Assembly: GCA_041402045.1 (NCBI GenBank)
Contig: JAWKSZ010000007.1
Location: 98,078 to 162,077 of the forward strand
Length of the DNA: 64,000 nt
Reading direction: 5' to 3'
Origin: JAGQRJ01 sp041402045
GTDB taxonomy: Bacteria; Planctomycetota; J058
Shown in pieces: positions 57,099 through 64,000 of this stretch. The notes under the pieces were generated by a model, which was given only the letters and a program-made list of their open reading frames with translations, ran no database searches and had not been told where the DNA came from. Position 1 is the stretch's first letter; every line of letters begins with the position of its first letter. The position numbers and the translations under genes were made by a program.

Positions 57099-57838
57099 AG
57101 ATCTTCATCACCGGCGCGACCTCGGGGATCGGGCGCGAGCTGGCCGAGCAATACGCCGCGAACGGCGTGGTGCTGGGCCTGGCGGGCCGGCGCCAGGACC
57201 GGCTGGAGGAGGTGGCCGAGGCCGCGCGCGCCCGCGGCGCGGTGGCCCACGTCTACCCTCTGGACGTCGTCGAGCGTGAGGCGTGCGCCGAGGCGGCGCG
57301 AGACTTCGTGACGGCGGCAGGCGGCGTGGACCTCGTGATCGCCAACGCGGGCATGGCCTGCGTCGATCGCCTGGAGACCGGCGACGCCCTGCCCCAGGCC
57401 CAGACCCTGAGCGTGAACCTGCTGGGGGTCGTGCACACCCTCCTGCCGTTCGTGCCGACCATGGTCGCGCAGAAGCGCGGGCAGCTCGTGGCGGTGGCCT
57501 CGGTCGCCGGCTTCCGCGCCGTGCCCTGGCACACCGCGTATTGCGCGAGCAAGGCCGCGGTGCAGGCGCTGATGGACGGCTACGGCATGCAGCTCGAGGA
57601 GCACGGGATCCGCACCACGACGATCAACCCGGGGTTCGTCGTCTCGGAGATCACCGACAAGAACGACTTCCACATGCCGTTCCTGCTCACGACCGAGAGG
57701 GCCTGCCGCAAGATCCGCCGCGCGATCCACAAGCAGAAGCGGGTCTACACCTTCCCCTGGCAGATGGCCTGGATCGGGCGCCCGCTGTTCCGTTGGGCGC
57801 CGCGCTTCCTGATCAAGCGCCTCGCCCCCAAGCATTAG
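57095..57838 (+). CDS. Short-chain dehydrogenase/reductase
   Basis: Protein of 247 residues, a classical SDR. Dinucleotide-binding TGATSGIG (residues 6-13), NAG at IANAGMA, catalytic Ser in VASVAGF, and Y-x-x-x-K in AYCASKAAVQAL are all visible; NP-G-F follows. NADP(H) preference is suggested by the GRRQDR loop after the first strand. The substrate cannot be assigned. GTG 57095 overlaps the upstream stop, so the two genes are coupled. Confidence 0.9.
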   Translation: MKIFITGATSGIGRELAEQYAANGVVLGLAGRRQDRLEEVAEAARARGAVAHVYPLDVVEREACAEAARDFVTAAGGVDLVIANAGMACVDRLETGDALPQAQTLSVNLLGVVHTLLPFVPTMVAQKRGQLVAVASVAGFRAVPWHTAYCASKAAVQALMDGYGMQLEEHGIRTTTINPGFVVSEITDKNDFHMPFLLTTERACRKIRRAIHKQKRVYTFPWQMAWIGRPLFRWAPRFLIKRLAPKH

Positions 57839-57850
57839 CTCCGCGCGTCG

Positions 57851-59356
57851 CTACTGGACGCGGACGCGCTCGTGGGGCTTGTAGAGCCAGCCCTCCTGGT
57901 GCGCGGTGAGCAGGGCCTCGAGGACCTTGGGGTCGTAGAGGTCCTGGCCGCGCTGGGTGAGGCGGGTCACGGCGTCCTTGGTGGAGAGGTCCTCGCCGTC
58001 GGCGGCGGCGTCGGTGAGGAGCACGTCGAAGTCGTTGGCGACGGAGATGATCCGTGCCTCGAGGGGAATGTCCTCGGCGTTGAGGGCGTCGGGGTAGCCC
58101 GAGCCGTCCCAGTGCTCGCGGTGGTGGCGGATCGCGGGGACGAGGTAGGTCATGCCCTGGATCGTCTCCAGCAGGTCGCAGGCGAGCTGGATCCGCTTGG
58201 CGTCGAGCTCGGGGGTGCCCGGCGCCTTCTCGGCCTCCTCGGGGGTCAGGAACAGGTTGCCGATGTTGTGCAGCAGCGCGGCGAGCTGGACCCGGCGGTT
58301 CTTGGAGCGCGTGAGCCCCAGCGCCTGGGCGATCCCCGAGCTGTAGGTGGCCACGCGCTCCGAGTGGCCGCGGGAGAGCGGGTCGCGCATCTCGATCGCG
58401 CGCACCAGGGCGCCGACGAGCTCGAGGTAGTTCTTCTCCTGGGCCAGCGAGAGGGTGATCCCTTGGACCGCCATGCCGGCCTGGACGCCGATCGCGGTCA
58501 CGAGCTCGAGGTCTTCGGTGGAGAAGGCCTCGGAGAGCTTGGTGCTCGCCAGGTAGAGCGCGCCGCAGATCTGGTCCATGGCCACGAGGGGGGCGCAGAT
58601 CACCGAGCGGATCCCCTTCATGACCACGCTCCCGCGGTCCTTGAAGCGGTCGTCGGTCGAGGCGTCGCTGGTGAGCACGCCGCGGTTGAACTTGAGCACG
58701 CGCTTGATGATCGCGCGGCTCACGATCGGCGGCTCCTTCTTGCCGTCCTTCTCGTAGGTGCCGGCGAGGGTCAGCTCGTTCTTGTCCGGGTGCTTGATGA
58801 ACACGTAGCCGTGGGTCGCGCCGCAGTGGGTGGCCGCGAGCTTCACGACCTTGCGGGCCAGGCCCTTGATGTCGCGCTCGGAGGCGATGGTCTTCGCCAC
58901 CTTGTAGAGCACCTTGAGGTCGCGGGACTCCTGGGCGTCCTCGACCACCGGGTCGAGCACGTCGAGGTCGCCGTCCACGGCGAGGTCGATGCGGATCGTG
59001 GTCGTGGCCGAGATCCGGTCGACGTCCGAGGGGTCCAGCGCGCGCCCGCCGGTGCGTCCGGAGGGGCGGCGGTCCTCGAACAGGCACACGGTGGAGCCGA
59101 TCTTGACCTCGTCGCCGACGCGCAGGAGCTCCTCCGAGATCTTCTCCTCGTTGACGAAGGTCCCGTTGCGCGAGCCCAGGTCGCGGATGAAATACATCTC
59201 GCCGATGCGGAACACCTCGGCGTGCCGCCGGGAGACGCCCTGGTCGAGGATCTGCAGCCCGCCCGGGGTCTCGTCGCGGCCTATGATCAGGCTCTCGTCC
59301 GAGAGGGCGACCTCGTGGCCCTTGTGAGGCCCGTTCTTGATCCTGAGGATCGGCAT
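57851..59356 (-). CDS. FHA-GAF-HD-GYP protein with degenerate HD motif
   Basis: Protein of 501 residues. Residues 1-100 are an FHA domain (LIIGRDETPGGLQI, SRRHAEVF, DLGSRNGTFVNEE). Residues about 150-310 are a GAF domain (LKVLYKVAKTIASERDIKGL, SVICAPLVAMDQICGALYL). The C-terminal 180 residues are HD-GYP-like, but the metal-binding HDIGK is LLHNIGN and HHE is HHREHWDGSGYP, so cyclic-di-GMP hydrolysis is doubtful; it may only bind or sense. ATG 59356 follows a GGAG at about 59362-59365. It would link phosphothreonine signals to second-messenger sensing. Confidence 0.82.
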   Translation of the reverse strand: MPILRIKNGPHKGHEVALSDESLIIGRDETPGGLQILDQGVSRRHAEVFRIGEMYFIRDLGSRNGTFVNEEKISEELLRVGDEVKIGSTVCLFEDRRPSGRTGGRALDPSDVDRISATTTIRIDLAVDGDLDVLDPVVEDAQESRDLKVLYKVAKTIASERDIKGLARKVVKLAATHCGATHGYVFIKHPDKNELTLAGTYEKDGKKEPPIVSRAIIKRVLKFNRGVLTSDASTDDRFKDRGSVVMKGIRSVICAPLVAMDQICGALYLASTKLSEAFSTEDLELVTAIGVQAGMAVQGITLSLAQEKNYLELVGALVRAIEMRDPLSRGHSERVATYSSGIAQALGLTRSKNRRVQLAALLHNIGNLFLTPEEAEKAPGTPELDAKRIQLACDLLETIQGMTYLVPAIRHHREHWDGSGYPDALNAEDIPLEARIISVANDFDVLLTDAAADGEDLSTKDAVTRLTQRGQDLYDPKVLEALLTAHQEGWLYKPHERVRVQ

Positions 59357-59446
59357 CGGTGGCTCCGGTTTTCGGCGCATGGTCGCCCCTGGCGGCGAGG
59401 CTTGCAACCGCAATCGCGCCTGGGCTTAGGGCGGCGCGCGGGGTCG

Positions 59447-60466
59447 TTAGACCTTGCGCGCGACCGCGAGGAAGCCCACGATCAGGCCCACGGTCACCGT
59501 CACCAGCCAGCGCGGATCTCCGCTGAGCGCGCTGTTCGTGGCCAGGCTCGCGCCTCCCGAGACGAGGAAGGCCAGGGCGAACCACAGCGGGATCTTCCAG
59601 GGCGCGGAGAGCAGCCAGGAGCTGGCCTCCTCCTCCGGCGGCGTGACCTTGATCGGGAACGGCTCGCCGCTGGGAGCCTCCTGCGCAGGGTCGCGGGTGC
59701 CCAGGCGACCGTCGGCCATGCGCACCACGCGGTCCGCGCGGTCGGCGAGGCGCTCGTCGTGGGTGACGACGACGTAGGTCTGGCCCTCGGCCTTGAGCGC
59801 GAACAGGACCTCGAGGATCGCCTCGCCGGTGCGGCGGTCGAGGTTCCCGGTGGGCTCATCGCAGAGCAGGAGCTTGGGGCGCAGGAGCAGGGCGCGGGCG
59901 ATCGCCACGCGCTGTTGCTCGCCGCCCGAGAGCTGGCTGGGGCGATGGTTGATCCGGTCGCCGAGGCCGACCTGGGTCAGGAGGTCCACGGCGCGGGCCT
60001 GGAGCTCGGCCCCGTGGGCGGGGTAGCCCGCGGCGCCGTAGCGGATCATGCCCGGCACGAGCACGTTCTCGAGGGCCGTGAGGTCCGGGAACAGGTGATA
60101 GAACTGGAAGACGTAGCCGACCTCGCGGTTGCGCCAGGCGGCGACCTTCCGCGGCCCGAGGGCGGTCACGTTCACGTCGCGGTAGTGCACGCTCCCGGCG
60201 CTGGGGTGGTCGAGCGCCCCCATGAGGTGCAGGAGCGTGGACTTCCCCGCGCCCGAGGGGCCCACGATCGCGAGGGTCTCGCCCTCGTGGACCTCCATGT
60301 CGACGTCTTTGAGCACCGGGATCCCCACGTTGAGGGCCGGCCAATCGTCCAGGCGTCCGGTCCAGCCCCACACGCGGTCCCAGAGCCGGGCGTAGCGGCT
60401 CGCGTCGACGCGCTGACGCGGGTAGTCCTTGCTCAGCCCGCGGACCTGGATCAGCGGCTCAGTCAT
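59447..60466 (-). CDS. ABC transporter ATPase with C-terminal membrane segment
   Basis: Protein of 339 residues, about 100 longer than LolD. The ATPase part has GPSGAGKST (Walker A), YVFQFYHLFPDLTALENV (Q-loop), LSGGEQQRVAIARALL (signature), LLLCDEPTGNLD (Walker B) and VVVTHD. The C-terminal tail (IPLWFALAFLVSGGASLA, then WLVTVTVGLIVGFLAVA) would span the membrane twice, a fusion I have not often seen in LolD-type ATPases. It overlaps the stop of the permease gene upstream. Cargo unknown. Confidence 0.82.
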   Translation of the reverse strand: MTEPLIQVRGLSKDYPRQRVDASRYARLWDRVWGWTGRLDDWPALNVGIPVLKDVDMEVHEGETLAIVGPSGAGKSTLLHLMGALDHPSAGSVHYRDVNVTALGPRKVAAWRNREVGYVFQFYHLFPDLTALENVLVPGMIRYGAAGYPAHGAELQARAVDLLTQVGLGDRINHRPSQLSGGEQQRVAIARALLLRPKLLLCDEPTGNLDRRTGEAILEVLFALKAEGQTYVVVTHDERLADRADRVVRMADGRLGTRDPAQEAPSGEPFPIKVTPPEEEASSWLLSAPWKIPLWFALAFLVSGGASLATNSALSGDPRWLVTVTVGLIVGFLAVARKV

Positions 60467-61851
60467 GACGGATCGCCTTCAGCGGCGGGCGCAGCGCGGC
60501 CAGCGCGCCGGGGACCACGGCGGCGACCATGCCCAGGGCGAGGGTGATCGCGATGTTCAGGGCGGTGTCGGTGGGCGAGGGCTTGTAGGGGATCCGGTCG
60601 ATGTAATAGACCTCGGGGGGGAAGGGGTGCCAGCCGGTGACGGTGTGGATCACGTCGGCGATCTCGTTGATGTTCCAGCCGACGAGGTTCCCGAGCACGT
60701 AGCCGAACAGGATCCCCACCAGCGCCAGGAGGAAGCCCTGGCTCACGAACAGGGTCAGCACCCCGCCCGAGGTCGCGCCCATGGCGCGCAGGATCCCGAT
60801 CTCGCGCACCTTGGTGTGCACGCTCATGAACAGCACGAGAAAGATCGTCGAGGACGCGGCGACGACGATCAGGAGCGTCATCAGCCAGATCAGGAGCTGC
60901 TCCATCTTCACCGCGCGGATCAGCTGCTCGTTGTGCTGCTGCCAGGTGCGCAGCTCGTAGCCGTCGCTGTCGAGGTCGCGGAACTCGCCCGCGATCACCA
61001 GCCGGCGGAGCGCGTCGCGGGTCGCGTCGGCCTGGTGGTAGTCGTCGAGCTTGAAGGAGTAGCCGCTGAGCTTACCCTCGACGCCTATGAACTCCTGGAG
61101 CGAGCCCAGGAGGTCACCACCAGGCGGCGGTCCTTCTCGCTGACGCCGGTGCGGAACGCGCCCACGATCCCTGAACGAGCGCTCCTCGGAGATCTCGCCC
61201 CGGGTGCTGGCGGTGGTGAGGATCACCTGGTCGCCCACGTCGACCCGCCAATAGCGCAGGTAGAACACGCCACGAGGCAGAGGTCGGGGTCGTCCCCAGG
61301 CACCCCGTGCTCGAGCTGGCGTAGATCTGCTCGAGGTCAGGCTCCGCGGGATAGAACTCCTCGTAGGCCGCGCGCAGCTCGGGGTCGGCGTCGGGGTCGC
61401 GGCCCTCGAGCACGTCGAGGATCTCCCGCGCGGCGCCGCGCTGCTTGGCGACCTCCTCCAGGATCTCCCGGGGCGACATGAGGTACTCGGCGAACTTGCT
61501 GACCTTGGCCTCGCGCTCGGGGTCCACGCCGCGCACGAAGCAGTAGTCGACCTGCTCCAGGTGCTTGTCGAGGGCGGGGTTCTCCACGTAGGGCGCGATC
61601 GCCTGCACGTGAGGGAGCTTCTCCAGGCGCAGCTCGATCAGCGGGTCCTCGGGGATCGCGTGGGGGGTGCCGCTGGCCATGGTCATGTCGCTCAGCGTGC
61701 CGCGGATCCGCTTGTAGAACTCCTCCTGGAACCCGCTCATGATCGACGGCGCGACGACGAGCGCCCCGACGGAGAGGGTCAGGGCGACCACCGCGACGAG
61801 CGAGAGGGCTCGGCGGGTGAGGTAGCGCCACATCAGGAAGAGTTTGTACAT
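60459..61851 (-). CDS. ABC transporter permease, LolC/E type, frameshifted
   Basis: The N-terminal part (from ATG 61851, YKLFLMWRYLTRRALSLVAV) has the first membrane helix and periplasmic domain; the C-terminal part (FLVLFMSVHTKVREIGILRA, with MGATSGGVLTLFVSQGFLLA) has the FtsX-type core and last helices, ending at 60459. Between them the reading frame is broken at least three times, near 61275-61315, 61160-61175 and 61105-61135. I annotate one gene because the two ends complement each other and pair with the ATPase. Read literally it is a broken gene. Together they form a lipoprotein-releasing-type exporter. Confidence 0.72.
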
Positions 61852-61985
61852 CCGTGCCCCTCGGGCGGGGGATCCTACTGCGCTGCACACACGCAGCGCA
61901 AGCGCGGGGTCAGGTCCCCCGTAGGAGCGCCTCCTCGGGATCGGTTGCGCGGGGCGGCGACGCCCCCAGGCGCTACAGTGGTCCC

Positions 61986-63446
61986 GTGCTCTGGCTCGCG
62001 CGTGGGGTGTATTTCGCCGCGATCAGCGCCTGCCTCCTCGTCGGCGGCGTGGCGGGCGCCTTCGTGTTCGTGCAGCTGGGGCCGGCGGACCTGGCCTGGT
62101 GGAGCTGCGGCGTCGTCCCGGGCGCGTTCGCCGTCGCGGCGTTGGTGGCCTGCTTCACGCCCCACGACGCACCCGCGAGCACCCCGCGCTGGGTCGGGGT
62201 CCTCTGCGGCGCAGCGCTCGGCGGCGCGCTGATCGGGCTGCCGTGCTATCCCACCAGCTTCGCCCTGCTCTCGCCGGCGCTGGTGCTCTACGCCTGGGCG
62301 CTGCGCTGGGCGGCGCTCACCACCTCGCGCTCCCGCCTGGCGCAGCTCGAGGATCCGCCGCCCTTGACCCGCATGACGCCCACCGCCGTCGGCGGCGGCC
62401 TGGTCGCCTCCTGGGCGCTCCTGGCCATGCTGCCCTCCGCCGAGGGGCCCGCGCCCACGGCTCCCCTCGCGGCCTCCGTGGCCCCGATCATCTCCCGCCC
62501 CCCCGTGGAGCTCGACCGCAACCGGGTCCGCCGCCGCGAGGGCATCCTCGAGGCCCAGGGAAGGCGGGTGGAGGTCAAGCTCAGCCTGATGCGCCCCCGC
62601 GTCCAGATCGAGGCGCGCAAGCAGACCCTGTGGGTCGAGCCCTGCCTCAGTGTGACCCGCGGCTCCACCGACGGGTTCTTGACCGTGGGTCCGCTGAACG
62701 GCTACTCCCTCGCGCTCTCCGGTCTCGCGCGCGCCGACTTCGTCGAGGGCTGGGCGCGCGGCTACCTGCGCGCGGACTACCTGCAGTCTCGCCTGGGTCG
62801 TGGCCTCCTGCCCCGGCTCCTCAACAGCGGCCCTCCGCCGCGGGCGCTCTCAGGGACGGTGGTGGTGGTGGCCGACCTGGAGGCCGGCTGGGTCGCGGTC
62901 GAGGGGCTGACGCGGGTGCAGCAGCCCCTCTCCGTCGAGCGCCTCGAGGGGTGTCGGATCGAGCTCCGCGCGCCCGGGGCTCCCTCGCTGCGCCTCGGCC
63001 TGGGCGGCGGCGCGCAGTGGGAGCTGGACGAGGGCGCGCGCCCAGACCCGGAGGTGGTGATCTTCGATCGCGACAGCGCGCGCTTGATCCGCGTCGCCTC
63101 CCGCGGCCGCGTGGCGAGCGCGCAGGGCGAGCGGCTGGAGTGGCTGGTCCTCACGGGTCCCCGGGACGCCTTCCTGCTCCTCGCCCCCGACTGGCAGGGC
63201 ACCGCGAGCTTGGCCCCCGTTCCCGCGGGCCCCGAGGGCTTCTTGGCGAACAGCCTCCTGGCCTGGCGCGGCCCCGACTACCTGGGCGTCGTGTTCGACC
63301 CCGGCAGCTCTCGCTTCGGCGCGGTGCCCCTGGCGTCCACCCTGCCCCCTGGCGTCTACCGCACGCGCCTCGCGATCACCCCGCTGAACCCGGGGGAGGG
63401 GCCCCGCGCGGCAGCGCGATCGCTCGCCCGCCAGCTCGGGTGGTGA
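61986..63446 (+). CDS. Membrane protein, hypothetical
   Basis: Protein of 486 residues. Four or so hydrophobic segments lie in the first 150 residues (LARGVYFAAISACLLVGG, GVVPGAFAVAALVACF, GVLCGAALGGALIGL, and one near residue 130). The remaining 330 residues are soluble and beta-rich (LRLGLGGGAQWELDE, VLTGPRDAFLLLAPDWQG), probably facing outside. I do not recognise the family. It ends 1 base before the stop of the convergent regulator gene. Confidence 0.65.
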   Translation: MLWLARGVYFAAISACLLVGGVAGAFVFVQLGPADLAWWSCGVVPGAFAVAALVACFTPHDAPASTPRWVGVLCGAALGGALIGLPCYPTSFALLSPALVLYAWALRWAALTTSRSRLAQLEDPPPLTRMTPTAVGGGLVASWALLAMLPSAEGPAPTAPLAASVAPIISRPPVELDRNRVRRREGILEAQGRRVEVKLSLMRPRVQIEARKQTLWVEPCLSVTRGSTDGFLTVGPLNGYSLALSGLARADFVEGWARGYLRADYLQSRLGRGLLPRLLNSGPPPRALSGTVVVVADLEAGWVAVEGLTRVQQPLSVERLEGCRIELRAPGAPSLRLGLGGGAQWELDEGARPDPEVVIFDRDSARLIRVASRGRVASAQGERLEWLVLTGPRDAFLLLAPDWQGTASLAPVPAGPEGFLANSLLAWRGPDYLGVVFDPGSSRFGAVPLASTLPPGVYRTRLAITPLNPGEGPRAAARSLARQLGW

Positions 63447-63447
63447 C

Positions 63448-64000
63448 CTACTCGGGGTGTTCGGACTCGAGGTCGATCCCGTCGGCCCGGTAGCGCTCGA
63501 GCTTCTTGAGCAGGCCGCGGCGGGAGAGGCCCAGGACCTTGGCGGCGTGGGTCTTGTTCCCGTTGGCCTCGGCGAGGGCCTTGGCGATCGTGAGGCGCTC
63601 GAGGTCCTTGATGTTGAGGGTCGGCAGGCCCGCGCTGCCCTCGGAGGTGGCGGCTGCCGAGGACTCGGGGAAGCGGATCTTCTCGGAGAGGTCTGCCTTG
63701 CGAATGTGGGTGACCCCCAGCGCCATGAGGCGCTTCAGCTCGTTCTCCAGCTCGCGCACGTTGCCTGGGAACTCGTAGCGCATGATCGCGTCGAAGGCCT
63801 CGTCCTCGAGCTCGGGGAGCTCCTGCCCGGGCTCGACGAGCCGGGTCAAGAGGTCGTTGAGCAGGGTCGGCAGGTCTTCGCGGCGCTCGCGCAGCGGCGG
63901 GATCACGACCGGGATCACGTTGAGCCGGTAGTAGAGGTCGCGGCGGAACTCGCCGCGGTTGACCATCTCCTGGATGTCCACGTTCGTCGCGGCGATCACG
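63448..64000 (-). CDS. Sigma-54-dependent (NtrC-type) regulator, C-terminal part
   Basis: The gene continues past the window end, so only the last 184 residues are present. They hold the end of the AAA+ domain (GEFRRDLYYRLNVIPVVIPP, LRERREDLP, YEFPGNVRELENELKRL) and a Fis-type helix-turn-helix (LTIAKALAEANGNKTHAAKV, LGLSRRGLLKKLERY). Such proteins activate sigma-54 RNA polymerase at distant enhancers. The receiver or sensor domain lies beyond the window, so the signal is unknown. Confidence 0.9.
   Translation of the reverse strand, partial: VIAATNVDIQEMVNRGEFRRDLYYRLNVIPVVIPPLRERREDLPTLLNDLLTRLVEPGQELPELEDEAFDAIMRYEFPGNVRELENELKRLMALGVTHIRKADLSEKIRFPESSAAATSEGSAGLPTLNIKDLERLTIAKALAEANGNKTHAAKVLGLSRRGLLKKLERYRADGIDLESEHPE

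Noticed and set aside
57872..60547. 891-codon plus-strand frame
   Set aside because: Antisense to the FHA-GAF-HD-GYP and ABC ATPase genes, no domain or start signal.

Overview
The window is very GC-rich chromosomal DNA from a bacterium with a complex, signalling-heavy genome. FHA domains, a Ser/Thr kinase with a C-terminal PATAN (DUF4388) domain, HEAT and leucine-rich repeat proteins, a pseudopilin-like protein, very long proteins and a bacterial-enhancer-type regulator together suggest Planctomycetota, with Myxococcota as the alternative. No rRNA, tRNA or ribosomal protein gene is visible, so this is a judgement from gene content. Nearly every real gene carries a long antisense or out-of-frame ORF, an effect of the GC content.

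Layout. 1-3.4 kb: a G-rich intergenic stretch, a small zinc-finger membrane protein, a HigB/HigA toxin-antitoxin pair and an unknown protein. 3.4-8.3 kb (minus): an overlapping three-gene unit of two dynamin-like or YfjP-like GTPases and an MFS transporter. 8.9-20 kb (plus): a 2089-residue protein, then a Nudix hydrolase, DUF1697, a flavin/PLP-oxidase-like protein, a hemerythrin and a methyltransferase-Nudix fusion. 20-37 kb: an MBL-fold hydrolase, a kinase-FHA-PATAN protein, a secreted beta-propeller protein with a pseudopilin-like partner, a leucine-rich protein, an M3 metallopeptidase, a single-chain TssB-TssC contractile-sheath-like protein, a catalase-like exported protein and a hybrid histidine kinase.

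37.5-52.1 kb (minus) is the most unusual block. In transcription order it has a 482-residue acidic-tailed protein, an Hsp70/actin-fold ATPase, a second divergent Hsp70-like protein with a repeat tail, a 1314-residue unknown protein, a zinc-ribbon/coiled-coil/FHA protein, a DUF6941 protein and a small helical protein. Genes in the distal half overlap or nearly touch, so this looks like one operon. I know no described system with this composition; together with the sheath fusion 5 kb downstream it is the best candidate for a new system here.

52-64 kb: two LolCDE/MacB-type ABC export modules, a HEAT-repeat membrane protein, an oxidoreductase, an FHA-GAF-HD-GYP protein with a damaged HD motif, a membrane protein, and the C-terminal end of a sigma-54 activator.

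Two families of short dispersed repeats occur as inverted pairs in intergenic gaps (3.2 and 16.4 kb; 8.5 and 20.1 kb). At least five genes have apparent frameshifts in or near G/C runs. Consensus sequencing errors would explain them most simply, so those genes are annotated across the shift.
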